From contig NW_024041262.1 in assembly GCF_014851395.1 (NCBI RefSeq), positions 18,567,379 through 18,631,378 of the forward strand: a stretch of DNA of 64,000 nt. The letters run 5' to 3'. This document shows, one piece after another, positions 34,061-47,224 of the stretch (its first letter is position 1; each line of letters starts with the position of its first letter). This DNA comes from Micropterus salmoides. Taxonomy: Eukaryota; Chordata; Actinopteri; Centrarchiformes; Centrarchidae. A program made the translations under genes and the position numbers. The notes beneath the pieces were generated by a model. The model did not search any database. It was not told the DNA's origin and saw nothing but the letters and a program-made list of their open reading frames with translations.

Positions 34061-34699
34061 TTAAGGCCTGGTCACACCAGCATTTAAGATGGCTAAATAT
34101 TTTTGTTAAATCAAGTAATTGTGATGTTATCACCATGATCAGTGGATTTAGGCGAAGTGAAAAGGTCGACTTGGTGAACTTTGACATGCATATTTGTGCA
34201 TGACCTATATCAGACTCTCTTAACTGTGCAGACCTCTGAGGGAACAGAAAGCCGGACAGTCCGAATGGAGGCAACTAGCATATATTATTAGCTGTTTTGC
34301 AACATCCACTTTTATTGAACCCTCCTCTGTCAGAGTATAAATTTCTCCACAAAAGAAGCACGGTTTGCAGACAGTAGACTGTTCCGCTAAAGAGCTTGCT
34401 AACTGACAGTCTTTCCCTCTGTAATAACTCTTTATTGAATGAAATGATGCGCCATCTTGAGAACAAAAAGCTTGGGGGTGGGGGAAACGGTACAGTACAG
34501 TTAATGCTTGGAGAGTTAATGTAACTGACTTGTATGTACCTGGCTAACTAGTGTGTTAGCTGTTAGCTCACCAGCTACAGTAGTTTACGAACTAGCTCTG
34601 TGAGTAGTCCCTACGTCACCAAGCTTTTAGCACTGACTATTTTGCAAGGACGAGCGGGTGAACTTTTCTGTGTCACTTTCGTACGTGACTGGGCCTTAA
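34061..34699. mobile_element. MITE with TTAAGGCCTGGTCAC inverted ends
   Basis: The left end TTAAGGCCTGGTCACACC and the right end (reverse complement TTAAGGCCCAGTCACGTAC) are imperfect inverted repeats enclosing about 640 bp with no transposase. No clear target-site duplication. Confidence 0.7.
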
Positions 34700-35281
34700 C
34701 AGTGTTTTTAGCCTTGAAAAGTACCAAGGTAAAGTTTAAGATATCATCCATTACCACAATAACACCATTGAACGTTTGTGTAAGGGGCAGCCCTGTATCG
34801 CCATCCTCGGCCAAGACATGACTCTGATCATCATTGAGGTCACAGCCATATTGTCAATGGCACTTTCTTTTTCCTAATCTCAAGACTCCATCCCACACCA
34901 TGGCAATTTGCATGAGGCTCCATCCCTTGGTGACCTGCTGGTTAAGTAGGACAGAGTGGATTTAAGATGCGCTATTGCCACCATGACAATACACACACAC
35001 AAAGATAAGCATGGTTCTCTGCCCACTGATGCCAAATCAGGTCAACCTTTGGTTTGTGAGTGTATGCTGGAGGGTGTTTAATGCATGTTCTCAGTGAAAG
35101 GGAAGAAATGGGAGGATATTAAAGCGCTCTGGGACTGCAGGTGAAATGTACACTGTTTGTCCCCTTTGTCTTTGTGTGACCCCAGGAGTGTGTCTAGTTT
35201 TGCATATCCACAAAGAACAAATTAAGATGTTCTCTGTCTTTTATTTTTGCCCTGGACAAAGTAGGGTTAGTTGCATTATTG

Positions 35282-35700
35282 CATTTACATTTATCTGACG
35301 CTTTTATCCAAAGCGAATTACAACTGGATACACTGGACACAATTTCAAACTTTTGTCATACTCTTGTAAACCTCTTTAAAGATTAAAAAAATGTTTTTTA
35401 TTTTTAATTATTTTCTTTAATTTAATTAATTTTATTCTATTTTGTAGCTGTACAGCTTTCAAGTCTGCAAAGAACTTTGTAAACTAGTTTTTGAAAAACA
35501 ATTACATTACATTTATCTGATGCTTTTATCCAAAGCAACTTACAACTGCTATACATGTCAGAGGTTGCATGCCTCTGGAACAATGAGGGGTTAAGTGTCT
35601 TGCTCAGGGACACAATGGTGGGTGGGTCACAGTGGAGAATTGAACCCTGGGTCTCTCACACCAAAGGCAGGCGTCTTATCCATTGCGCCATCACCACCCC
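35282..35700 (+). repeat. Dispersed TTTATCCAAAGC repeat, compound copy in intron 1
   Basis: A first head (35282-35330) is followed by a unique-looking 150-bp segment, and then a second head and full body (35508-35700). The segment 35342-35700 is found again inverted at 51490-51832, including TTTGTAGCTGTACAGCTTTC and AACTAGTTTTTGAAAA. The mobile unit is therefore larger than the common repeat. Confidence 0.75.
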
Positions 35701-36214
35701 ACCCCATAGTTGTAGACCCACAATTTAAATTTTAAAGACTAATAACATTTTCTTAACAAAGCTGTGAGAGGTAAAATAATTATTGGCGGCCATTGATTTT
35801 ACTGGCTATAAGGGCACTTATTTTGGTACCAAACAACATGTATTTGTAGCACAAAGCAACGTAAACTCTCTTGTATCAAAAGCTGCCATCACTTTTTGGT
35901 GGAGAGTTAGATGAGAGGATTGATAACACTCTCATATCTGTTCATAAAGTGTTAGAACATCTGCCATGGTACCACCAGACTTAAGAGCATCTTTTTTCTT
36001 CAGACTGTGAGATTCCTAAATTAATTCTCAGCACTAAACAATGTAAAATGTTTTTTTTTCTCTTTTTATCCACCCATGTAGTGTATATCAGTTGTGTATG
36101 TAACATTTGATTTTTGTGAGTTGCATAAAGGGAACTACAACTTCATCTCGTTATACAACCCTGTGTTGAAAAATGATAAATAAATCTACCTTGTAATTAA
36201 ATAAATAAATGTAC

Positions 36215-36660
36215 AGCCAGCAGCCAGTTAGCTTGGTTTAGCACACATTTGTTTAATCCGTACAAAAACGCAGAAAGTGCAAAAAAGACAATTCACTGTT
36301 ATACACTGGGTAATGTGCTAGAATATTTTTGTCTAGGACAAGTAACTTTATGGAGACTCAGCTGGTTGTCTGGCAATGGCTCAGAGCCACGAAAAAATCC
36401 AGGCGATAACCTTAACTGTCAGTTTTATTCTTTGTTTATTATATGAAGTAAACAAACAAGAAAAAGTGTGTTGATTAAAGAGCATTAGAGATGGTGGATT
36501 TTGTTACCTGTGGACAGAGCCAGGCTAGCGGTTGCCCTGGTTTCCAGTGTTTGTGCTAAGCTAAACTAACCAGCTGTTGGTGGTACCATCTTATTTATCG
36601 GACAGATATGAAAGCGATATTGATTTTGTCACCTAACTCTATGCAATGAATAAGCAAGAC
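36215..36660. repeat. Dispersed repeat with TTAGCTTAGCATAAA-type ends, copy 2
   Basis: It contains TTTGTTTAATCCGTACAAAAAC, GATTTTGTTACCTGTGGACAGAGCCAGGC and TGTGCTAAGCTAAACTAACC. It is related to 14440-14730 and 57300-57640. Confidence 0.65.
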
Positions 36661-37189
36661 ATTTGGGGGTAGTGAAGCAGCTCATCCTGTCAGTGTGTGA
36701 AGCTAACGTTAGCTGAAGCAGTTAGACCTCTTTACAGTTTATAAAGGGTTTGTAAGTCAGATATCAAAACTGTTAGCTGACTAACCAACAGTTTGTCATT
36801 ATTACAATAATTGAATACCCATATGTAGTTGTTATCAGTAAATATAAACACCTAAATGTCTTTGTTATATTTGAAAATTGACTAATGTTGAGTAACATTT
36901 TAATAATGTATCATAATATTGTAAATTGTCTTTTTATGGAAAGCTAGCTATGTTTACCGAATCTTTCTCTTTTCACAAAACAAGCTAAGTTTGTGCTTAT
37001 ATTTTATACAAATGTGTTGAATACTATGTATATTGAAATCACAGTATGTGTTCACAATTTCACAAATACATAATTTTCAAGCCCTAGGAAAGGGCTTCCT
37101 TCTGCAGCTCGAGTCTTTATGAAGTGTGGTTTCATTTAGACAGGTCCAACAGCGACGACTATGGAGACTGCTCATCAGGCCGTCTGCCA

Positions 37190-37330
37190 GTCCATCTGGA
37201 TATCACACACTCCTCTTGAATGTTTGCGAGCTCTAAGATGACTGAACAGACGGGATGATTTGATCGGGAATGTCCATTTTTCTTAATCTAATTTTCTTCC
37301 TGTTTAGTTGATGCTACAGGACCGTTGGAC
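37190..37330 (+). repeat. 141-bp duplicated segment, copy 1
   Basis: It matches 38437-38577 over 141 positions with seven substitutions and no indel (95%). The sequence is high-complexity and includes GATATCACACACTCCTCTTG and TTTAGTTGATGCTACAGGAC. It is not a recognised transposon, and the flanks differ. Confidence 0.9.
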
Positions 37331-38436
37331 CGCCAATTAGGGCCACGAGTGACAATCTTTGTTGAATCTCCCCCATTCTCCCCCGTCACCACCACCACCA
37401 CCACACAGCTCAGCTCCTCTTACATTATTAGCCGTCTGTGATGTTACATTAAAGATGCATGACTCTCATGCTGTCTCACTCAGCATGGGCCTCTTGTGTG
37501 TGTGTGTGTGTGTGTGTGCAAGCGGACACGCTTGAGTTGCTGTGTGATAGAAAGACACACACACACACATACACACATGCAAACACACACGCATGTTATT
37601 GTGTGAATGTGGTCGAGCTCTCTCAAAGCCAAAATTTGTTATTTGACAGATGGATGTGGGAAGCTGTCACTGAGACTAAATGCTCCTGAGAGAGACAGAG
37701 AGAGCTGTCTGGTTGGACAGAGATAGCGAGCTAGATGGACGGAGAGTGGGAGGGGGTTAGCTCCACAGTATTGATATAATGCAAGCTTTGAGTGCCCTGT
37801 CTGCTTGGTTGAGTGCTTCTCTGTGCTGCTGCATATGGTGTGTGTTTTTGTTCTCTCAGAAGTGTGTGTGTGTTTGTGTGTGTCATGATGGAACGAACGC
37901 TAGAGAGTTAAGCTTGTATGTGTGTTTAATGCTAACCTCCATCTGAAGTCCATTTTAAAATCCCTAGACATTTACCGAACTCAGACACACACACACTTAG
38001 TTTCCTGTATGTGTGTGTGTACGAGAGAGAGGGTTTGTGAAGTTATCCGCCTCCCTGGCTGTATCAGTGTCCTAATTGGACTAACAGGATTAATGAGGCG
38101 AACTAGATTCTCCTGCTCTCTCTCCTCCCTTGTTGTTGTCGGGGCGGGGAACCTTCATGCATGTGTGTGTCTGCACACAGCAGGTTAAATCTAAGTCACG
38201 TTACAATCCATTTAACAGAGGGTGGTGTTGCGGATAAAATCTTCTATCGTGGTATATATAGTTTTATTAGCGCTTAAACAATTAGGGCCTAGTCGATAAA
38301 TCCATTTCTAAGTTGATAGAACATAAATTTACAACAATTCTGAGGACCAATTAATGGTTTAAGCCACTTGGTAGGCAAACACTTTCTGGTCTAGTTTGGT
38401 CATTGTAAATTGAATAGCTTTTGGTTCATGAAGTGT

Positions 38437-38577
38437 GTCCATCTGGATATCACACACTCCTCTTGAATGTTTGCGAGCTCTGAGATAACTGAACAGACAG
38501 GATGATTTGATTGGGAATGTCCATTCTTCTAAATCTAATTTTCCTCCTGTTTAGTTGATGCTACAGGACCGTTGGAC
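38437..38577 (+). repeat. 141-bp duplicated segment, copy 2
   Basis: Direct-orientation partner of 37190-37330, 1.25 kb downstream. Most of the differences are transitions, two of them at CpG sites in copy 1. Confidence 0.9.
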
Positions 38578-38677
38578 TGTCAGAAAAAAAGAAACATTTG
38601 AAGACATTACCTTTTATCAACAAAATAGTGAAAATAATCATTTGTTGTACCGCTATTATATTTCATGGTTTCGTAAA

Positions 38678-39020
38678 TCCATTCATCCATCGTCAACTGC
38701 TTATCCTGCGTACAGGGTCGCGGGGGTTGGAGCCAATCCCAGCTGACATCGGACGAAAGGCGGGGTACATCCTGGACAGGTTGCCAGTCCATCGCAGGGC
38801 CACACATAGAAAAACAACCACTCAAACCTAAGGACAATTTTAGAGACACCAATAAACCTAGCCTGCATGTATTTGGATGGTGGGAGGAAGCCGGAGCACC
38901 TGGAGAGAACCCACGGGGAGAACATGCAAACGCCACACAGAAAGGCCGGGGCAACCGGGGTTTGAACCCACAACCTTCTTGCTGAGGCGACAGTGCTAAC
39001 CACTGCACCACCGCACCGTC
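38678..39020 (-). repeat. tRNA-headed SINE-like repeat, minus orientation
   Basis: On the minus strand it starts GGTGCGGTGGTGCAGTGGTT, continues TCGCCTCAGCAAGAAGGTTG and GGGTTCAAACCCC (a B-box-like element), and ends in a region with GGGATTGGCTCCAACCCCC and the ATGGATGAATGG tail. The same family is at 52503-52797 (plus) and 59184-59238 (fragment). Confidence 0.8.
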
Positions 39021-39206
39021 CTGATTTTTAAAATGACCTAATAACATTTTTTTGAGCTCATCAGGGGCATGGGAAAAAAAAATACATATAGCGTAAGTTG
39101 GTATAGCGAAACGTGTTAGCCAACAGTTGCTTATTTACTCATCATGCAGTTACAGAGCAACATTATCAGTTATTTGGAGTCCCTGTCCACCTGATGGACA
39201 TAACTA

Positions 39207-39526
39207 ACTGTGCATTCAGACCAAACGCAAATTTAATCCTTGCAACGCTTTCCTTGCTGGGGTTTACAACTGCCAAGTATCCACACACACTGTGATTATG
39301 TGAATAAACACAACCCACGATTACTACAGCTGTATGAACCCAAAGCAAAAAATAACTACAACATGATGCTGAATTGTTAAACATATGAACTCATGCTCAG
39401 GTCTGTCAGCAAGACAGCAGAACAACAACAACTTGTTTGCGTGTCTCTCCTTGTCTTTGCATTGACTTTGTATGTAATTGCGCCGCCCCAAACCCTCGCT
39501 TCGCTTCTGGTCTTAATGCACAGTAA
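39207..39526. mobile_element. MITE with CTGTGCATTCAGACC inverted ends
   Basis: The left end AACTGTGCATTCAGACCAAAC is mirrored by the right end, whose reverse complement is ACTGTGCATTAAGACCAGAAG. About 320 bp, no coding capacity. Confidence 0.65.
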
Positions 39527-39807
39527 TATTCACTCTCTGTTTAGCTCAGTTTTGGTCTCCACCAACTCCTGAGGGAGATATCAGGCTTTTTATCCACTAA
39601 ATTCTCTATTAAGTTAAAATGCTTGAGGGATGTTCATATTTATGCCTAAATACCATTTGCACCAGGTTTGCCTCTAGCTGATCAGTTGTGAGCTGCTACT
39701 GTGTCCATTAATCACTTGAATTGAATTAGTTTTGCCTAAACTATAGTGTGAATGTAGACACATTTTCCTTGGTGGAGAAAAGTATTTAGTGCTTTCAAAT
39801 GGTAAGT

Positions 39808-40931
39808 AGAGCCTGACCGATATGGAATTTTTAAGTCCAATACCAATTTCGATATTTGAGGAGTTTAAAATCCAATAGCCGATATATCGGCTGATATTCT
39901 TTTCCCCCCCTTTTTAAGTAACGCATAACATAAAAAAAGATTATCCCTAATATTTGTTGTGTTGAAACCATAGCAAGATACCATGACATAATGCAGAATA
40001 AAAAGAAACTTTGTTATTGTTAGAAAATAGTACTTTATTTACTTTATAGAGTACTACTAAAAATAATAATACAATACACCATGTCTCATGTCATTGCTAT
40101 CATAATAATAATAAACAGGGCTCTCCTAAATAGGCAAATTTTTTGGTATGCAGTAGTTACCTTACATATAATCTGCCATGATGATTACTTTCTACATCTA
40201 GTTTATCACCTGACTCTCTTAAAAAGCAGCTCGCAGATATATTTAGAATACGTCAAACACTATAGTTTAATCGCTCATTAACGTTAGCCTCCTCCACTGA
40301 TAAACATGGCATTAGCTTTGTGGCTAATTTAGCAACGGGCAGCATTAGCTGCTGTTGGCGATGTTAGAAAATATTTAGAAGTAATAAATTAGAAAGAAAT
40401 GAGAGGACCTGTCGCTAGAACTGCCACACATAGAAATGAATAAATCTACAATCACATCTGTGTCAGCAATGTAGCTTCCACCACTACTGTAACATTAAAC
40501 ACATTGCTGAGCCTGGAGAGGGCAGTGAAAAACAGGAGAGTTAGCAAGTCTGATCTCCGAAGAGGAAAAGTGATGAGGGCTATCTTTATTATTATCTAAG
40601 TCATGTAATTGACGTGACAAAGACCAACTCACGGGTAACGCTGAGTGTGAGAGCTACCAGGAGCTACCTATGGGAGCTCTTCACTGTTGCTCTGGTAGAC
40701 TCTGATAAGCTGATGTTTTGTTCTGTGGTGCTGCAGTGTTTTGAACAGAGGAGCTGCAGAGCGCACTCTGGTGGGCAAACTATGCAACACTCATGACATG
40801 AGGGAAGGATCCGACTCTGTTTTTTTTAAATAGTCATATCTCGGGTGTTAAAAACGCAGATGCAGATATATCTGCAAGTGGCTTATATCGGCTGGTAATA
40901 TCTGCAAAACGATAAATTTATCGGGCTCTAC
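39808..40931. mobile_element. Non-autonomous hAT-like element with AGTAGAGCC ends
   Basis: The left end AGTAGAGCCTGACCGATATGG and the right end (reverse complement AGTAGAGCCCGATAAATTTAT) form inverted termini. ATATCGGCTG-like subterminal repeats occur near both ends (39888-39900, 40880-40900). About 1.1 kb, no transposase frame. Confidence 0.7.
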
Positions 40932-41279
40932 TGCTAGGTAATGTAATCCACCTTCTTGTGGACAAAGACTTACAGTATCTCAACAGAAATCTCTGGGTGA
41001 AAGTTAAAGTGCCACTTTACCCAAATTACAAAAAACTTCAATCATCTTTTTGTTTAGATGAAATAAGGATTTCTCTCTGACAGCATTTCTGAATGGGCTT
41101 GCACATTTGAATTCTCAAGTAACTTAACACCCAGCTGTTCAATAAATTTCTGTGATTACACCAAAGTTTATGAATATTTTACTGTACTATAGTCCATCAG
41201 CTCAGCCTATTCTCAATGCTATACTGGCTATGGGAAGCCTTTTAGATGACTTTAATCTAATGTGGCACTTTGGTACTAA

Positions 41280-42970
41280 GGGTGCTCCGATCAGATGACG
41301 CAATACTCCAATTTGTCTGCCGTATATAAAGCATATACGGCAGACAAATTTTCAAGGGCAGCTAAAATGGTTTCACGCGGTCTGAGCAGTTTTCAAAGCT
41401 AGCTAGCACCAAAGTCAGACAGGAAATGATTGGTGCGCCCAGTCAATCATTTACAATGAAAGTTGAGCAGCAATCAGACAAGTGGAGCAACAAGCAGGAG
41501 CCATCATGTGAAACTGTCACGGTCGTGCTTATCTCACACACACTCCGCCCGCAACCGGAATTTAATAGACACTCATTGGCTTTGGCTTTTGATTCGGTCT
41601 TATCAGTCATGCAAAGCAAAACACGATGCTACTGACAGAGTTTTAGTTTCGGTATTTTTATTAAAATATATGTACTGTGTAAATAACAGTTTACAGTTAG
41701 CCTACTGTGCATGTCGATGTATTTACTTTGCAACGACTCACAGTCTGTTCACAGTCTCTGTACTCCCGTGTTGCTCTCAGTAACAGTTCCACTTTGTTGT
41801 CGGTCAATGCAAAACAAATACCTGGTGTGGTTCTTCGTCTGTATTACTTTCTTCTTTCTACAAATGTTCTGCAACTGCTGAGTAGACCATCTGCTTCATG
41901 TTTACACCGGCTCTCGCATGCCCAGTGTACCTGAACGGCCACTAGATGTGTGTTTTCAGTTAAAACGCTGCTGTGGATGGAGAAGATAGTATTCGTTATA
42001 AAACTGTTTGAAAACCGTAGTGTGGATGTAGCCTGACATTACCCCACTCCTCTCTCTACTCCTCTCATGTCAACCCTCCCGTTTTCCATTTTTCCGTTCT
42101 CACTCGGTATCCTCCTGTTTAAATGTTTCCCTGTAAATCTCCCATATCTTTAACATTTATAAAATCAAATAAAAACCTGCTGATCGTATTTAAAGTGTTT
42201 ACTACTCTCTCCTCTGGTAAAGCTGGTGGCAATAGACCTATGTAAAAGATGTAGACTGTGCTTCTTGCACAAGGATGAAATAAAAAACATCCCGCTGAAA
42301 TGATATAAGGCCTATAGCCTGTAAACCATATGAAATTATAATGAATATAGTAAGTATAAGTAATAATAACAATATAATAACAGTATAATATGGAATTAAC
42401 ATTGTACTTTTATTTATTTACATGTCCCGTATTTTTAAATCTCTTTGATGACAGTTATGACTCCTCTCTGTAGCCCACTCTCCCTCTCTGCTCCTCTCTC
42501 TACCCCCTAAAGCCCACAGAACCTGCCTGAGCTTTCCAGAACAAAAAGCCGCTATTTCAGAGTTTATCATCGACTCAGGATGCCTGTGCTCCTTTATCTC
42601 CTAAATATTTTGGCTACAGCCTTTTTTGTTGCAGTTTTTATAGTTGAGAAGTAAATTTATAAAGATGCTGTTTGCTTGTGTTTGTAGTTTATTCCATAGG
42701 AAAGCTATATTTGTTAAGCTATAAGATGTTCACAGTAACCAGGCAAAGGCTGCTATACAAATAAAATAAACATTTGTCATTTCATGATACTTTATCATCT
42801 GTTAATTTTAATACGTCATACATTGTTTTTAGGACTAATTAAATAAATATACAGTATACTGTATAATACTACATGATGAATAACAGGCTTCAAATAGACC
42901 CAGTATTTGGTGATCGGTATCGGCTGATACTGCTTTCAGCAATCGTGAGATCAGTGATTGGCCCCAAAAA
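41280..42970. repeat. Composite transposon region
   Basis: Left boundary GGGTGCTCCGATCAGATG and right boundary near GATCGGTATCGGCTGATAC / TCAGTGATTGGCCCC look like ends of another hAT-type element. Inside lies an inverse partial copy (about 41790-42035) of the 5304-5888 MITE, ending GTAGTGTGGATGTAGCCT, and a perfect 18-bp hairpin at 41310-41350. It is a nested structure, and the exact order of insertion is uncertain. Confidence 0.5.
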
Positions 42971-43647
42971 TACTCTATTTAGTACGACTCTGAACAAATT
43001 TTCTGAAGTAAGCAAATCATATCAGTATGAATCAAACTGATTATTCTAGGTTTCGTTACGTATGTAATCTATGGAAAATAATGTACTAAGTCATGTTTTT
43101 CATGGTTTGTTTTAATATTAAATTTTAGTGTAAATGCAGTAAAATGATTTTAGTCCTGCTAAAAATAAAATTCGGAAGAAACATTGAAAGCCGGTGTTTA
43201 TTTTAGGCATTGTCTAATTCATCTCCAAAAACCCATACATGTGTAGTAGTAGTTCTTATTGATTTACATAGGAATAACAAGCTTGAAGCCCCTCACAGCC
43301 CAAGTGGCCAGTAACTGCTAATGTGAGAACAGTGCTGTTTTTTGGCTGGCATGCCACCTCAGGACTCGAGCTTTAAATCAATGATGGTGCTGTCCATTTG
43401 TATCCACTCTGTTCCAAATCACTCTCCATCTTTCAGCTGAAATCCCCGCCGAGATGCGCTGTTATGCAAGAGGTTACATTTGGGGATTAGCACGTCATTT
43501 TCAAGGGTAGACATCAAGAATCCAATGGCGTTTATAGGTCACAATGCAGTTGTTATGTTTTAAATGCAACAAAAGGATGCACACTCATATGTATCACACT
43601 TTCTGTATATTTTATTGTATTTAGCTTCAGATAGATTCCAGGACCCT

Positions 43648-43975
43648 AGGGCTGCAACTAATGATTATTTTCATTATCAATTAATCTGCCGATTATTTTT
43701 TCAATTAATAATTTAGTATAAAAACCCCTAATAATGGCCATCACAACTTCCCAGAGTCCATTTGTTCATCCCAACCAAAAGATTTTCAGTTTACAATATG
43801 ACAAAGGCAGGTAGCAAATCCTCTTGTTTGAGAGGTGGGACCAGAGAACGTTTGGCATTTTCTCACTGTTATTGCTTGAAAACTTTATTTATTATTATAC
43901 AAATAGTTGCATAGTAGTTGATTATTTTTCTTTCAGTCAATTAATTGACTGATCATTTCACATCCACTTAAACAA
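43648..43975 (+). mobile_element. hAT-like element (GGGCTGCAACTAATGATTATT type)
   Basis: It starts TAGGGCTGCAACTAATGAT, runs through GATTATTTTTTCAATTAAT and ends near TCAATTAATTGACTGATCA. It is a very common teleost family. Related copies or fragments lie at 45660-46290, 47225-47480 and 60827-60960. Confidence 0.7.
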
Positions 43976-44137
43976 ATTTATTTTCAGGATAAAACCCCTT
44001 GAGATATACCATCTCGTTTACGAGGGGGTCCTGACAAAAGACATACAATAACATAAGACACAAAACAATATGCATGAAATAACAGACATAGTTACACTTA
44101 TAATTGTATATAAATATAAAAATACAAAAACTTGACA

Positions 44138-44320
44138 TTAATTAACATTAAAAAAATTCAAAGCTGATGCAATAATAATGGTAAAAATTACTATATTTGT
44201 AAGGCATCTTTTCAACAACACATAAATGCATATATATGTATATACGCATAAATACATACATATATATGTATATACACATAAATACATACATGTGTATATA
44301 TATGTATATTCTCTTATATA
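44138..44320. repeat. ATACATA/TATGTA-rich minisatellite-like tract
   Basis: Positions 44225-44310 repeat a unit like TATATGTATATACACATAAATACATACA two to three times. The Tyr/Ile-rich minus-strand open frame here is an artefact. Confidence 0.7.
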
Positions 44321-45659
44321 TAACAAATAAGAGATTATTTGGAATTGCATGCTGGTTTTTCTTTTGACAGTTTTTCGATCAGTCATTGATATTTTTAAGG
44401 GACCTTCAGCATAACAAATGCCTAAACACCAACAAAACATCTTTTTCTGTAAATTCGTGTAATTTCTTAATGCAATGTAGTTTTTCTTCACCTGCAGGTT
44501 TTTACCAATGGTGTACTCATCTGATTAACATCGGTAATTTTAGAGGTTCCATATGATCCGACTGAGATCTTTGCTGCTGTTTCTACATGAGATATATGCA
44601 GTGTGTGTTTCTTTGTGCCTCATGTGCAGCGATGGACATGTATGTGTGTGTTGCTGCCTGCATGTGTGTCTGATTGTTGCATAAGAGGATCTGCTGCTGT
44701 CCCAGAGCTTAACTAAGGATTTAAACCTCTCTTTCTCACTCTCTCTTGCACTGTCTCTTCCTGTGTTGTCTGTCTCTCTAGCGCTCTCTGTGCACGTTCT
44801 CTAATCTCTGTAACTGCGTGTATAGTGTAGGGGGATGATGTCATTATTGAATAAGTCAGTGCGTATGCAGATCGTATGTTTGCTTATCTAGACTCATTTG
44901 AGCAGGAACATTTCTTTCTGTTCTATGTGAATATGAAGTTCCCATAAATAACTAGCTCAATTTTAATGACACCTGCTCACACACACAGAGCCCATTATAA
45001 CTTGTAATTGAAGCTGTAATTACAGTATAGTGATTAAGAAAACTAAATAACCTCTATGGGAAATTATAGTAGTAAGATGCAGTGCAGTAATGCACTTGCC
45101 TCACAAAAGTCAGAACTAACTTAGGCCTTGTAGATCTGGATAGGTTCGGATGAGACTCCACGAGCAGAACAAGAATATTTTGTCAAAGAAGCTGATATTA
45201 CTGTTGATGAAGGATTTGAATGAACATGCCAATAGAATATTTTATATATTTAGTATATGTAGTGTGCAGCCTTAAACGTTTATTACTACTGTGGTTAATA
45301 ATAAAAAAAATAGGATAATAATATAATATACAGCAAGTTAATGTTACACCATATTAATCTCTGTATGAAAATGATCTTCTCCTGCCCACACTGGGTGGTC
45401 AATGTTCTCTACCCGGGAGCAGCACTTAACTTACCTGTTACCTAATTGCAACATACACTAGATACGTGGATGAATACATTATTGCTCACCTGTGGCTTCA
45501 TCAGTTATATTGACTTAATCCTATTCCACTTTTAAAATTGGACATCTGGAAGCCGTAAAGGTCAGTGCTTTTACTTAAGTTAATGCCTTCAACCTCAGTT
45601 TGTCCTTTTTGGTGTCACAGGGCCAATGTGTTTTTTTATTTTCCAAAGGATTGAAATGG

Positions 45660-46290
45660 TATGGCTGCAACTACGATCATTTTATTTATTGATTCATCTG
45701 CCAGTTATTTTCTCTATTAGTCGATTAATTGTTTGGTCTATAAAACATCAGAAAACAGTTAAAAATGCACATGTACAGGTCAGTGAAAAATTGTCTATAG
45801 GTCAGGGTCATCAAATGTCTTGATTTCTCAAACCCAAAGTCCAAAATTTGTTATTTTACTACTAATGGAAGACGATGACAAACAACCAATTTTCAAATTT
45901 GGAAAGTCACTTAACCTTTTTGGCAGTCCAAACCCTTTTTGAGGGTGAAAATATTTTGCGACCCCCCCTTCCACCTCCATCCTACTCAGTGGAATCAACG
46001 TTAGGTAGCTAGCTTAACGTTGCCTTTTTTTGTTATCTCTTCTTTGGCGTTTTATAGCGGTTGGCATTAGTGCCACATACTGGATTAAACAGTGCAAAAT
46101 ATTTACAGTGTCCACCCAAAGTGATTTAATTCACAATTATAGTCCATTTAGTTATTTTTAAAAACTTTTTGTGTCTATAGTAGCATTCTTGCGACCCCCA
46201 TGGGAGCAGGTCCCGACCCCCTGACTTAAATGATTAAAGTATTATCAAAATAGTTACTGATTAATTTCTGTCGAGCTGTTTTTTCAGTAC
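45660..46290 (+). mobile_element. hAT-like element interrupted by another repeat
   Basis: The left half (45660-45900, TATGGCTGCAACTACGATCA... ) and the right end (46228-46275, TATTATCAAAATAGTTACTG) belong to the GGGCTGCAACTAA family. The middle (about 45905-46225) is a different repeat bounded by GCGACCCCCC and GGTCCCGACCCCCTGA. Confidence 0.55.
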
Positions 46291-47224
46291 TGCCACTCAC
46301 TGGTGGTGCTGGTGCCCACATGTTGGAAAAAAATGCAGCAAAAGTGCCCTCTTTGATGCCTACGTGGTAGATAAAATATGATAAAGTTCCATCGAAGGTG
46401 CTTTTTCCAGCAGAGAAACAGGATGCAGTGTCCTCCAGTGGAGAAAACATGGTGTGGTACTATATACACTGCCCGACATGCTAGAAAAGGGTTTGGAAGT
46501 GTTTGACCATAATTGCATCACGAATGTGTGCTGGTGGCCCACTGCATGCAACTGGTGCCCTTTGTAGTTTGATTGCTCCTGCTTCTCAGACAGCCTAGAG
46601 TCTAATGAATATAGGTGTACATGACGTAGTTATTATGGGTATCAACTGGCCTTTTTTTCTGCTAAAAAAAATATATCACTGCTGGATGACAGCTTTTTTT
46701 CTGGTTGCACCTCCAACATACTCTATCCCTAAATGGTGTTTACAGAGCCTGGCACATATCAGGAGTACATTTTCATGAACTCATATTTTGTGTTCCATAC
46801 TGTTATCTTGTACCCTTATAACTTATAATAAGTGTGACTTCCAAACCATGAATGTGAATGCTATACTGGTTTTGAGTACTTTTACTTACTTTTTTGGTCC
46901 AATTCAAACATTGCTATGCAGTCTTTGTATCCAATTTAATATGGTTTTGCCACATAGAAGTGAACAAAAACAGGTAACAGGTGAAATTGAACAAGTGGTG
47001 ATTCTGTGCAGCAATGATGCAGTCAAGTTAAAACTAACAATAAAGCAAATATCAGTTATAATCAAGCCATGATATAACAGCATAATGATGATGATGATGA
47101 TGATGGATTTGATTACACTGATGTCTGTGATGATGATGTTGAGGACAATGATGATGATAATGACAATACACTGATGCTGATGAAAGTGATGACTGGCAAA
47201 AAAGGCAACAAAGAATGGCATAAA

